DNA of 52,620 bases, from NCBI GenBank assembly GCA_900555925.1, contig USMU01000003.1, forward strand, positions 1 through 52,620, written 5' to 3'. The notes beneath the pieces are model-generated. The model had not been told where the DNA came from. It searched no databases and worked only from the letters and a program-made list of their open reading frames with translations. This DNA comes from an uncultured Clostridium sp. GTDB taxonomy: Bacteria > Bacillota > Clostridia > Christensenellales > Borkfalkiaceae. Below, piece after piece: positions 33,079 to 42,113 of this stretch (positions within the stretch are counted from its first letter, which is position 1; each line of letters opens with the position of its first letter). Position numbers and translations under genes: made by a program.

Positions 33079-36057
33079 TTATTTCTTTTTTCGCACCTCA
33101 AATCCAAACGGAACGAAATAATATTCCTTCCGCCATACGGGCTCGGGCGGATCGCTCCAACCGAGGCCGTCCGAAAACGCCGTCGCCCCGACAAAATCGG
33201 GATCGCCCAACCGATGATGGTGAGGTCCGAATACATTGCGGAGATTGGAATACAGGCGCACACAAAGCCTATTTTTCCCCTCGGTTACCGACGGCGTAAG
33301 ATCGACGCTACAATCGGGATCGTAACCTTCCCATAAAAGTGTGCCGTTACAATAAATTTCCGCATAATCGCAAAGCAACTTAAAAGAAAAACGATAGCGC
33401 GTATTTTCATAAAACTTTTTGACGCGGAAGGTGTTTTCACAGCGCATGATTCCGCAGAAAAACGGATAACCGTTTTGTGTAATTTCGTCGGGAAGCGATT
33501 TTTCCGCCGAATCGCGTACGACAAAATCTCCCTTTTCACAAAGCAAATCGTTTCTTAAAAGCGAATCGTTCTCTGTTTGTATTCCGTCGCCATATACCCC
33601 GAAATTTCCCGTTAAATAGCAGTTTTCAAGTTCGGTTTTATAGCGGATTTTATTTTTTTCCGTTTCAAGGACATCATCGTTATATACATGATAGGTGTAT
33701 TCCGATTGTTCAAAATACGTCTTTATGACAATTTCGTTCCTGCCCGTTTTGATATATCCCGTCACATCCGTCTTTTCTATGCAAGGATCGATGAGCGCCC
33801 CGCAGTCCTTCCAAACGACGGATCGGCCGTTGATAAAAATTTCTTTCTCTTCATGCGCTTCACAGGCGAAAAAGATTTTGCCGCAGATAAAATCCGAATT
33901 TTCCACATCTACAAAAAAGCGCATGTTCAAAGAGCCGTTTTTTCTGCCGTGCATGAGCTCGGAAAACAAGAGCCGAACATCCTTCATTTCACGGTACTCG
34001 TTCCCGTCGAACGAGTATTCCCCCCGGTCAAGGACCAAAATATTTTCATTTTCCGCTTTCAGCGTCCATTCCCGTCGATCGGGAACAATTTCAATGATTT
34101 CCTCTCGGGGGATGTTCCCTGCGGGCGCCGTTGTCTTTATTACAGAAAACAGAGCGGAATCATAAGGATTCACCTCTACCCTGACCCCCGTAAATCTTTC
34201 CGCCGTTTCATTTTCCAAATCGAGACGATATAAGATATAGCCTTCTCTCGGAATCAACGTAAAGGCTTCCCGAACTTCATGAGAATTAGCGGCAAAAATA
34301 ATTTCGGCGCGGCAAGCGTCTGCCGTTTTTATCGTTCCCCGAAAAAAGACCGACGCTCCGTTTGATTGAAAAGTATATCCTTCCCCGTCGGAAAGAAACA
34401 CCGAAAAGTCTTCTGTTTTCGCAGAATATTTTTTCAGGGTATCCAGCTTTGCGGCGCTCTCTCCGACGGAACGGGCGGCCTCTCTTCCGTCCATATGGGA
34501 GGGAAAACTGCCGCAATAGTAAATTTTTCCGCCTGTTTCAGCAAATGAAATCAATAGCTCTGTCGTGTTTTTGTCCAAGCCGAGACAATTCGGAAGCAAA
34601 ACGGCAGAATAGGAGCGTTCGCCCACGGTAAGGCGTCCGTTCTTTACGCAAGCATGGCGTTTGAGAATTTCTTCGCTTCCGAGCTCATAGGCGATGCCGC
34701 TTTTTTCGAGCTCCGCGATCGTTTTTGAAAATTCGCGGTCATAGGCGAGCACGGAGGCTTTTTCTTTCTCACAATACAGCATAAACGCCGATTTTACGGG
34801 AGAGAGGACGAGAAGCTCCGCACTCGGCTCCGCCGCGGACAGCAGACTGCCGAGCGAAGTCAGATAGTCGTTAAACCGCCGATATTTTTTCCACCAGGTC
34901 TGATGTTCGAAGTGAGACGGGGGATAATCGCGCTTGCGTTCCCCTTTCAGGCTGTACGAAAACAAATGCTGACAGAGCAAATTGATTCCGCCGGCATACT
35001 GTCTTTCGGCAATCGAGCGCAGCCTTTGAAGGCCCACGCTCCAACCGCAGAGCGCGAATGATTCCGTCAGGACGCGAGGTTTCCCGAGCTGACGGGCGAC
35101 GGAAGAACCCTGCTTCGGGACTTCCATTGGACAGGGAGAGCGTCCCAGCCAATCGATGCCCGGCATTTGCATGAATTCGTACATGCGCATGATGTCGCCG
35201 CAGTCGATGACCTGTCCCGAGAGAGAATTCTCGTCAAAGCCGTGTCCCGTGAAAATATAGCCGTAACGGGCACACCACTCATAAATTTTTTGATAGTATG
35301 CTCCGCAGAGCATATCTTCCGCCAACGAATAGAAATCGTAACGAAAAGGACGGCAATCCTCCAAATCATAAAACAAACAAAGAAGTCCGTCAAGGACGTC
35401 GTATCCGTACTTTTCAAAAAATCGTTCGGCAAAACGGCGGGACCACGGGCAAGTACGTTTTCCGTACTGCGGTTCGTCCGTAAAAAAACCGCGAATGGAA
35501 TTTTTGTAACGTTTCCGATACGTTTCGTATACTTCTTCGATAAAACAGTCCGTCGTCTCGTCGTCGAGTATATCCACATAATCGGGAGAGGTCCGCACGC
35601 AAACCGTGAAACGGGCTTTATCCTTTGTCGGGACGCGTTTGCAGACTCCTTTTTCCGCCTTATAAAAAGCCAAAGGCTCCGCGCCGTCGGGCATCGCATC
35701 TGCGGGATAACATTCCAACCACCTGAGACGATATTCGGGGTGTTTTTGTACGATTTTTCCGTCGGCAAAGCCGCTCGGCCAGCCGTTTTCATCGTAAACA
35801 TAGCTGTCCAGGCCCCGCGCCGTCCCCGCTTTTACCCCGGCATCCAGACATTCAAACCATTCCTTTCCCATGTAGTCGGTGAGAAGGCCGCTGCGTGCGT
35901 GCATAAAGTAACCTCCGCACCCCTTTTCGGACATCTCCCGTATCTGATCGGCCATTTTGTCCGCGTCGAGACGGTCATTCAGCGACCAAAAGGGCAGAGA
36001 ACGATATTCCCGCGAACGTCCGCGGATGATATCGAAAATAAAATCCGTAGCTCCCAT
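33079..36057 (-). CDS. Large GH106-like glycoside hydrolase (alpha-L-rhamnosidase-type), cytoplasmic
   Basis: A 992-aa protein without a signal peptide. The N-terminal barrel shows the pattern of the GH106 group: LPFWSLNDRLDADKMADQIR, KGCGGYFMHARSGL, DSYVYDENGWPSG and RGFFTDEPQYG, where the Glu of TDEP is a likely catalytic residue. The C-terminal 300 residues form beta-sandwiches like GH2 sugar-binding domains (LLCDYAEIYCNGTLLWEGYD). The start at 36,057 was chosen just after the upstream stop; a longer frame overlaps the upstream esterase by 108 nt. Its precise family and substrate are uncertain; rhamnose or another sugar from pectin side chains would fit the context. Confidence 0.65.
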   Translation of the reverse strand: MGATDFIFDIIRGRSREYRSLPFWSLNDRLDADKMADQIREMSEKGCGGYFMHARSGLLTDYMGKEWFECLDAGVKAGTARGLDSYVYDENGWPSGFADGKIVQKHPEYRLRWLECYPADAMPDGAEPLAFYKAEKGVCKRVPTKDKARFTVCVRTSPDYVDILDDETTDCFIEEVYETYRKRYKNSIRGFFTDEPQYGKRTCPWSRRFAERFFEKYGYDVLDGLLCLFYDLEDCRPFRYDFYSLAEDMLCGAYYQKIYEWCARYGYIFTGHGFDENSLSGQVIDCGDIMRMYEFMQMPGIDWLGRSPCPMEVPKQGSSVARQLGKPRVLTESFALCGWSVGLQRLRSIAERQYAGGINLLCQHLFSYSLKGERKRDYPPSHFEHQTWWKKYRRFNDYLTSLGSLLSAAEPSAELLVLSPVKSAFMLYCEKEKASVLAYDREFSKTIAELEKSGIAYELGSEEILKRHACVKNGRLTVGERSYSAVLLPNCLGLDKNTTELLISFAETGGKIYYCGSFPSHMDGREAARSVGESAAKLDTLKKYSAKTEDFSVFLSDGEGYTFQSNGASVFFRGTIKTADACRAEIIFAANSHEVREAFTLIPREGYILYRLDLENETAERFTGVRVEVNPYDSALFSVIKTTAPAGNIPREEIIEIVPDRREWTLKAENENILVLDRGEYSFDGNEYREMKDVRLLFSELMHGRKNGSLNMRFFVDVENSDFICGKIFFACEAHEEKEIFINGRSVVWKDCGALIDPCIEKTDVTGYIKTGRNEIVIKTYFEQSEYTYHVYNDDVLETEKNKIRYKTELENCYLTGNFGVYGDGIQTENDSLLRNDLLCEKGDFVVRDSAEKSLPDEITQNGYPFFCGIMRCENTFRVKKFYENTRYRFSFKLLCDYAEIYCNGTLLWEGYDPDCSVDLTPSVTEGKNRLCVRLYSNLRNVFGPHHHRLGDPDFVGATAFSDGLGWSDPPEPVWRKEYYFVPFGFEVRKKK

Positions 36058-36062
36058 GATTT

Positions 36063-36674
36063 TCAAATTCGTTCGGCGCGTTTCAGCCATTCCTCCGCCA
36101 GGAGCTTTTTTCCCTCCGCGGTTAAATGAATGCAGTCTACCGTATAAAATTCGGGCGTACGCTCCACCCAATTTTCGGCAAAAATCCCGTCCATGGGGAG
36201 ATATACCGCGCCGAACTCGTTGGCAAGGCGGCGAATCGCATAAATGCGCTCAAAGAGCGAATTTCTCAATCCGTCCATGCCGAAATCTTTCGGAATGAGA
36301 AACGGTTCGACGACGATGACTTCATGAGTGAACTCGTAAGCCGTGCGGAGCATACGGCGATAAGTATCGTAAAATTCGGCTTCCGAAGCGATACGGGGCG
36401 GCGTTCCGCGCACCGTCGTGTCGTTGATGCCGCCGAGGATAGAAATTACGTCGGGGCGGATATCTTCGCATTCCGGACGAAAGCGCTGTAAGATCTGACC
36501 GCAGCTTTCTCCGTTGATGCCGCGGTTAAACCCCTCGACATCGCCCAGACGCTCGCATACGATTCGGTTATAGCCCGTAAGGCCGTGGCGGTCGGAATAG
36601 TCGCGGCCGCTGTCCGTAATGGAATCGCCCATAAATAAAATTTTTGCGTTCTTTTTAATTTTCAGCGTTTTCAT
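36063..36674 (-). CDS. SGNH-type esterase, cytoplasmic
   Basis: A 203-aa single-domain SGNH hydrolase: block I ILFMGDSITDSGRDYSDRHG (Ser), block II NRGINGESC (Gly), block III SILGGINDTT (Asn), block V YTVDCIHLTAEGKKLLAEEW (Asp-x-x-His). No signal peptide. Probably deacetylates imported oligosaccharides, complementing the extracellular SGNH lipoprotein encoded two genes downstream. Its start overlaps the stop of the upstream glycosidase by 20 nt. Confidence 0.88.
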   Translation of the reverse strand: MKTLKIKKNAKILFMGDSITDSGRDYSDRHGLTGYNRIVCERLGDVEGFNRGINGESCGQILQRFRPECEDIRPDVISILGGINDTTVRGTPPRIASEAEFYDTYRRMLRTAYEFTHEVIVVEPFLIPKDFGMDGLRNSLFERIYAIRRLANEFGAVYLPMDGIFAENWVERTPEFYTVDCIHLTAEGKKLLAEEWLKRAERI

Positions 36675-37863
36675 TTTTCCGATACCTGTAAAGTGCGGCG
36701 GGGTCCGCGTCCTCTCCCCGAATCAGTCGATAGAGTTTCAAGCCCTTAGCCTTGGGGATAATTCCCTTGGGCGAGCTTGGAGAAGTAAACAATCCGAAAT
36801 CGATTTCTATTCCCGGCCCCGCAGTCCAATCGTACAGACGGAAAATAAATACCGTCTCGATATTTTCGCACGAACGGAAGGCCTCGAAGTCCGTCGGAAA
36901 GAAGGAAGCCTGCAACTCGTCGGCCTCCGACTTCTTCATACCGCGATTGACGACGAAATCGGAATCGTGATAGCCGAATTCGGTAATAAATATTTTTTTC
37001 CCGCCGTCGCCGTGGCGTTGCATGACGCGCAGAATCATTTCCGCGCCGCCCCGGATAATCGAAGCGTCGCCGCCGAAATTATAGGCGTGATAACACTGTA
37101 CCTGAAAATAATGATCGGGATCGGTATCGGGGGCAAGTCCGCGCGGAAATCTGCCCGATTCCACGGCACGATACACAAACTCATAAAACTCCGCCATTTC
37201 CGCATAGCCGCGATAGGGCGTGGGCGCGGGAAATACCACATACGCCTTCGGATTGCCGCGCTTGACGCCCAAGTTGGAATAATAGCAAATATCCGCCGTG
37301 ATTTCCGCCTTTTCGAGATTGGTATAGCAATATCTTTCGTCGTACTCGGAGTTCTTTACGCTATGGGAGGAAAATCCCGGCTTTGCGAGATAGGAATTCA
37401 TGTTTACTTCGTTTCCGCATTCCCAATACTCGATTTCGGGAAATTCTTTCGCCATCATCTCATACGCGCGGGCAATCATGTTCATTTCGTCCAAATACGC
37501 CTGAGTGCCGGGTTCCGGCATTTCCGGAACGGAGTTCGGAGTACCCGTAAAACTTTTCGGAAATACGTAATTATGATTCATGGCGACGATACGAATCTTT
37601 CTTTTCGTCAGCTCCTCCACATATTTCCTGTAACGGCGGAATACGTCATCTTTCCATTCCAGCTCGTCCGTATCCCCTTTCCGCTGCAACAGACGTTTGT
37701 GATGCATCCAGATGCGCATAGATTTTGCGCCGAGACGGTCAATCAAATCGATTGTCGTCATAGGGTCGGCACCCTTGTCCAAAGAACCTTCAAACTCCTC
37801 GCATATCCCGTAAAAATACGCATCGGGATCGCAAGTATATCCGAGACCTTCTTTTACCTGCAT
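36655..37863 (-). CDS. Clan GH-A glycosidase, cytoplasmic paralog
   Basis: A 402-aa (beta/alpha)8-barrel enzyme. Acid/base Glu is in YWECGNEVNMNS and nucleophile Glu in IFITEFGYHD, the two-glutamate layout of clan GH-A. It lacks a signal peptide. It aligns along its whole length with the next gene, which encodes a lipoprotein (shared: SMRIWMHH/SVRVWMHI, CYYSNLGVK/CYYANLGIK, GLFTSPSSPKGIIPK/GIFTSPVEEMGITPK). The GH family cannot be named from sequence alone. RBS AAGGAGAAAAT. Confidence 0.75.
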   Translation of the reverse strand: MQVKEGLGYTCDPDAYFYGICEEFEGSLDKGADPMTTIDLIDRLGAKSMRIWMHHKRLLQRKGDTDELEWKDDVFRRYRKYVEELTKRKIRIVAMNHNYVFPKSFTGTPNSVPEMPEPGTQAYLDEMNMIARAYEMMAKEFPEIEYWECGNEVNMNSYLAKPGFSSHSVKNSEYDERYCYTNLEKAEITADICYYSNLGVKRGNPKAYVVFPAPTPYRGYAEMAEFYEFVYRAVESGRFPRGLAPDTDPDHYFQVQCYHAYNFGGDASIIRGGAEMILRVMQRHGDGGKKIFITEFGYHDSDFVVNRGMKKSEADELQASFFPTDFEAFRSCENIETVFIFRLYDWTAGPGIEIDFGLFTSPSSPKGIIPKAKGLKLYRLIRGEDADPAALYRYRKNENAEN

Positions 37864-37882
37864 ATTTTCTCCTTAAATAATT

Positions 37883-37911
37883 GCGCCGTTCCGCTCTGTA
37901 CGGAACGGCGC
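37883..37911 (-). promoter_or_regulatory. Intercistronic hairpin between the two GH-A paralogs
   Basis: An 11-bp perfect GC-rich stem (GCGCCGTTCCG / CGGAACGGCGC) with a 7-nt loop in the 69-bp gap. With only a weak T tail (AATTATTT) it may act as a partial terminator or an mRNA-stabilising element that sets different levels for the two paralogs. Confidence 0.5.
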
Positions 37912-37932
37912 CTCGTCGAATTTTCTGCCGAA

Positions 37933-39246
37933 TTATGCTTGTTTTTTTTTATACTTATAAAGTCCCGACGTATCCGCGTCCTCGCCGTTAAAATACTTAA
38001 ACAGCGCAAGAGCCGCGGGCTTGGGCGTGATTCCCATCTCTTCGACGGGAGACGTAAATATTCCGAAAGTCTTTTCCATATCCTTGACTCCCGCACCCGC
38101 CGTCGTATAGTTGAACATACGGAAACAAAACACCGCTTCCAAGGAAGGAAGATTCGCCTTTAACTGATCGATCGCTTCGGGATACCATTCCCCGATATCC
38201 TCCTGCCGCTTCGCGTCGAAACTGTCGTACCAGCCGAACTCGGAAAGAAAGAGCTTTTTGCCCGCATCGCCGTGTTCTACCGCCACGTTATACATATCGA
38301 TGTTTGCTTGCAGCCAATCTTCATTGGGCGCGACGTTCGCATACGGATGCCAGTTGAGCACGTTGAAATAATTGTCCGTGTTTGTGTCCGCGGGAATAAT
38401 TCTCTCGTTATTTTCATCGATACTCGTCGGAAGTTTTCCCGATTCGATTTGTTCGTACAGAAGATCGATAAAGATCGCAGAGGCGTCCGTCGAGGAGAAC
38501 ACGAGACCGGGCATAACGAGCTCGTTTTCGGGATTGTGCTCTTTTATGCCGAGGTTTGCATAGTAGCACTGATCCGCCGTAATCATCGCCACCTCTTCGG
38601 GGGTATATTGATATTGCGCGTTGACCGCCTCGGAATTTGCCGTGGAATACCCTTGACGGACAATCGTCGTTCCCTTCGGGTGATCCGTTTCGTTATTGGG
38701 TTCCCAAAGCGTAATTTCGGGAAATTCTTCCGCCATCATGCTGTAACAATCGCGGAACAAATTCATAAACGCCATATATTCGTCCGGTTCGTTGACGGGA
38801 TCGGGAATGACCCCCATGGTCGAAGGCTTTATCATCTCCACGGGATAGAGGTATTGATGGCTCATGACGAGAATATTTTCTACGCCCGCTTCCTTCAAAT
38901 CCGCAAAATAATTATGATACGTCTCCACCGCATTGCGTTTCAGACTGATTTCGTTGGAAGTCCGTTCCCGTTCGAGAACATAAGGAATATGCATCCATAC
39001 GCGGACGGATTTAATGTTCATCGTCTTTATGAGATCGCAGACGATTTCCGTCGTGATTCCGGGATCCTTGGAAGACGTCGGCAAATCGGAGGGAAGGACG
39101 CAAATTCCGAACATATTTTCCGGGTTCACTTCATATCCCAGCCCCGTTTTCTGCTTGGGGCCGTCGTCCTTTTTACAAGCTACACCGCCGAAACCGAGAA
39201 CAGCGGTCAAAGCGGAAATACAAACGATTTTAGCGATTCTTTTCAT
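37933..39246 (-). CDS. Clan GH-A glycosidase lipoprotein, extracellular paralog
   Basis: A 437-aa protein with signal peptide and lipobox GGVAC (Cys about 24). Acid/base Glu in LWEPNNETDHPKG and nucleophile Glu in LFLSEFGWYDS. Paralogous to the cytoplasmic 402-aa enzyme encoded immediately downstream. Expected to cut the polymer outside the cell, leaving oligosaccharides for the ABC importer. The ATG overlaps the upstream gene by 17 nt, with GGGAGGGCG as RBS. Confidence 0.75.
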   Translation of the reverse strand: MKRIAKIVCISALTAVLGFGGVACKKDDGPKQKTGLGYEVNPENMFGICVLPSDLPTSSKDPGITTEIVCDLIKTMNIKSVRVWMHIPYVLERERTSNEISLKRNAVETYHNYFADLKEAGVENILVMSHQYLYPVEMIKPSTMGVIPDPVNEPDEYMAFMNLFRDCYSMMAEEFPEITLWEPNNETDHPKGTTIVRQGYSTANSEAVNAQYQYTPEEVAMITADQCYYANLGIKEHNPENELVMPGLVFSSTDASAIFIDLLYEQIESGKLPTSIDENNERIIPADTNTDNYFNVLNWHPYANVAPNEDWLQANIDMYNVAVEHGDAGKKLFLSEFGWYDSFDAKRQEDIGEWYPEAIDQLKANLPSLEAVFCFRMFNYTTAGAGVKDMEKTFGIFTSPVEEMGITPKPAALALFKYFNGEDADTSGLYKYKKKQA

Positions 39247-40027
39247 GACGCCCTCCCTTTTTCAAAGCGATCGCCGCACCCGCGGCCAAAACGGCAAGTC
39301 CCGCCGAAATGCCTGCCACACTTCCACAGCCTCCCGACGACGACTCCGAAGAACCGCTCGAATCTTCCTCTTTCGGCGGAACGTAGTCCTCCGTGTCGAT
39401 GTGAATACTTCCGTCCAAAGAATAGAGATTTGCCGTCTCTATCGTCGCGCTCTTTTCCTCGACGGAAAGAGCGATATTTCCCTCCGCGGAGGTCTTTCCT
39501 TCTTCAAAATAGAGAGTGGCCACGGGAGAACCGAGGTAATCGTAAGGATCCTGCGCGTTGCGTATGGAAATCTCGACATATCCGCCGATCATTTCCACTT
39601 TCAAAGTGCTGCCCGAAAGGAGTCCGCGCTCCAAAACCGCGGTATTGCCGCCGGATTCGTCCACGAGCCCTTCTGCGGTCAGCCGATTGTCCTTAAACGT
39701 CAGGGAACATGCGGCAGTATCCGACGTGACGCCGAGCGACAACTTAAAGCTGCCCTCCACATCTCCGAATTCGAGGAACAGGAGCAGGCTGTCCATGGTT
39801 CCGACCGTCTTTGCTTCGGCGCTCGGAATGAGCGTAAGCCCCTCGGAGGAAGTCACGGCAAAATCGTTGAGCGTCCAGCCGTCGCTGTTTTTGCGGAAAT
39901 CGCTGCGGAGTTCATCGAGACTTTCCGCGCTTGCGGCAGTTCCGCAAAGAACCAAAGAAAGTGAGAGGACGAGAAAAAGCAGAGCGGAAAAAAGAATACG
40001 GAATACATTATTTTTGGATTTCGTCAT
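39230..40027 (-). CDS. Surface protein with Cys-containing C-terminal anchor (265 aa)
   Basis: Signal peptide (ILFSALLFLVLSLSLVLCG, cleaved near ASA-ES), a 170-residue beta-rich domain that resembles LamG/concanavalin-like folds, a Ser-rich linker (EEDSSGSSESSSGG), then GCGSVAGISAGLAVLAAGAA, and the basic end KKGGRHEKNR. The tail matches that of the 601-aa surface protein at 16,192-17,997, implying a shared anchoring route. It starts one base after the stop of the 687-aa gene; RBS AGGAGGCG. Likely glycan binder for the locus. Confidence 0.7.
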   Translation of the reverse strand: MTKSKNNVFRILFSALLFLVLSLSLVLCGTAASAESLDELRSDFRKNSDGWTLNDFAVTSSEGLTLIPSAEAKTVGTMDSLLLFLEFGDVEGSFKLSLGVTSDTAACSLTFKDNRLTAEGLVDESGGNTAVLERGLLSGSTLKVEMIGGYVEISIRNAQDPYDYLGSPVATLYFEEGKTSAEGNIALSVEEKSATIETANLYSLDGSIHIDTEDYVPPKEEDSSGSSESSSGGCGSVAGISAGLAVLAAGAAIALKKGGRHEKNR

Positions 40028-40028
40028 A

Positions 40029-42092
40029 TTACGCCTCCTGAATCATCGGGTCGATATTCGTAATCGAGAAATTGGTCGCATTGTAATATGCTTTTCCCGT
40101 ATTTTCGATCATCAGAGCGGTATAGCCGAACGTGTCGACGTCCGTGAATACGATCTGCGGTTTTCCGAAAGCCGAATCCGGTTGAGAAGTTTCTTTAATA
40201 AATACCTTTACCGTGCGGGAAGAAATAATCAACATGCAGGTATACCAGGTTTCCGTATCCTTAAATACGTTCAAGGAACAAGTGGCGGAAGTCGCTCCGG
40301 AAGCGGTCGTCATATTCTTTCCGACGATGCTCGTCGTATTTCCGTCCTTGCGGAAATATACTCCGGGCGCGTCGTTACAGGAAGTATCCAGCATTTCGCG
40401 ACCGAAGGAATAACCGAACCCCGCGAGTTCCGTCCCCTCGGGAAGGGAGGAAGGTCGGAAATCAAAACGCGCGATCTGGTCGCCGAAACGGGACTTGGAA
40501 AGAAATGCCGCATCGCCGCTGATGTCGTGGAACTGGATATAGTTCCGATTCATCTGAATAGGAGTCTTTACCCCGCCGTACATGATCCATTTGCGGGTAT
40601 TCACGTAATGTTCCTCTATGATTTCCCCCGCGATCTCGTATTCCTTAGAGCCTTGGAAATTAATTCCTACATTTTCACTGTCGGGATAAATCGCCTCAAA
40701 AATATAGAGGGAGAAATTATCGATGGCCGAGCCGTTTTCGGGCGCCTGAGCCGCCGCGTCCGGCGTGACCGCCGAAACGGAAGTATAACCGTCAAATTCG
40801 ACGTCCTCGAACGCTGCGCGTTCGATATCGTTTATATAGACGCGAACGGTGTTGTCGTAATATCCGACGAGCTTAACCGTCGCCGTAAGCCCCGTCAGCT
40901 CTTCCACCGTCACTTCGTTCCCGACGACCTTTCCGTCGGAAATATACGCGAGCTTATACGCCTCGCCCGCCTTGCGCATGCCGATAAAACTCTTTTTTGA
41001 AGCGTCCGAATCGGGCGTCTCCAAAGCGAAGCCGCTGCCGACATAGGTATTCTCGGTCAAAGCGGAAGTCGTAAGGTCGTAAGAGATCTCGAAGCTCTTG
41101 GTGCTCATTGCGTTGCGCTCGATAGGGTCGGCATATACGAGGGAGCCGTTCTTTACTCCGTCATAGGACACCGTACAGAATTTTCCGCAATAAGTCCTTT
41201 CTTCCGTGTTCGTCTGCACGCCGCGCCAAGCGGTATCGGGCGTCGGGAAAGAAGGATAGCTTATGTCCCCCGTGCTGAAATCGTCCTTAAAAAGGGAAGT
41301 CTTATTTTCGCCCGTCCCTTCGCTCAGCTCGAAACTGCGAATTTCCATAACCGTTTCGCCATAAGTGGTAAATCCCATATAGCCGCCGATTTCGATCGTC
41401 TTGAAATCATGGACGGTATAAGTCGATTCCTCCGCATCCGCATCTCCCCACTTGAACTTCATGGAATATTCGTTGTCTTCGTTGGGAGCGGGCTTTTTGG
41501 TGAACTCCATAATCACGCGCTGGACACTGCCGCCCGCCAAAAGATTCCCCGCATTGAATACGTCCGATTCTACATATTCGGTCTTGTCGGGCGTACCGAA
41601 AAATCCCGTGCTGCTGGACATGTCCCGCTTTGCAAGGCGCATACCGCGTCCGCTCTCGCCCTCGGAAGCCACGCCGCCGCTGTTGATTTGGAGGAAATAC
41701 GCGGAAGGAGAGGTATAATAAAAATCGTTTACGGACGCACTGCCGAAAAAGATTCCCGACCAGCTCGGCGTTCCCACCCAATTCATCTGCATGTCGATCG
41801 TGAAGGAATCCCACGTCTCGTCGAGCGGCATCTTCTGCAAGGCAATATACGACCCCCACGTATTGATTCCGTTCATGCGGAGCGCGGAATATTCTACTTT
41901 TTGTCCGACTCCGTTCGTCGCCGTCCATGCGTCGGAATCGAGCGCTTCCCCGTCGAAATTGTCCGTCATTTCCAAAGACTTGATATTCGCCGCAGCCGCG
42001 CGGTCGGTATGCTCCGCGCCGAACGCAAAGGCGGAAGAAAGAATTCCCCCTGCCATTGCCAGCGATAAAAACAATGCAATACTTTTTTTCAC
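40029..42092 (-). CDS. Secreted multidomain LamG/concanavalin-like glycan-binding protein (687 aa)
   Basis: Signal peptide (MKKSIALFLSLAMAGGILSS, cleaved near AFA-FG). Three successive beta-rich modules with the look of concanavalin A-like lectin/LamG domains: about 40-255 (DNFDGEALDSDAWTATNGVG ... YMGFTTYGETVMEIRSFEL), 265-460 (FKDDFSTGDISYPSF ... SAIDNFSLYIFEAI) and 480-687 (AGFGYSFGREMLDT ... FGYTALMIENTGKAYYN). Each ends in the typical 'fgyigl...v..nfsl' pattern. No catalytic motif seen and no anchor. Probably binds the polysaccharide. The GTG start has AAAGGGGATAG upstream. Could also be an uncharacterised polysaccharide lyase. Confidence 0.65.
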   Translation of the reverse strand: MKKSIALFLSLAMAGGILSSAFAFGAEHTDRAAAANIKSLEMTDNFDGEALDSDAWTATNGVGQKVEYSALRMNGINTWGSYIALQKMPLDETWDSFTIDMQMNWVGTPSWSGIFFGSASVNDFYYTSPSAYFLQINSGGVASEGESGRGMRLAKRDMSSSTGFFGTPDKTEYVESDVFNAGNLLAGGSVQRVIMEFTKKPAPNEDNEYSMKFKWGDADAEESTYTVHDFKTIEIGGYMGFTTYGETVMEIRSFELSEGTGENKTSLFKDDFSTGDISYPSFPTPDTAWRGVQTNTEERTYCGKFCTVSYDGVKNGSLVYADPIERNAMSTKSFEISYDLTTSALTENTYVGSGFALETPDSDASKKSFIGMRKAGEAYKLAYISDGKVVGNEVTVEELTGLTATVKLVGYYDNTVRVYINDIERAAFEDVEFDGYTSVSAVTPDAAAQAPENGSAIDNFSLYIFEAIYPDSENVGINFQGSKEYEIAGEIIEEHYVNTRKWIMYGGVKTPIQMNRNYIQFHDISGDAAFLSKSRFGDQIARFDFRPSSLPEGTELAGFGYSFGREMLDTSCNDAPGVYFRKDGNTTSIVGKNMTTASGATSATCSLNVFKDTETWYTCMLIISSRTVKVFIKETSQPDSAFGKPQIVFTDVDTFGYTALMIENTGKAYYNATNFSITNIDPMIQEA

Positions 42093-42113
42093 TGATTACT
42101 ATCCCCTTTATAA

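Noticed and set aside
41407..41928. Minus-strand frame of 173 codons inside the LamG-like gene
   Set aside because: It overlaps the 687-aa secreted protein in another frame, is Arg/Gly-rich and has no start signal; it is a shadow frame.
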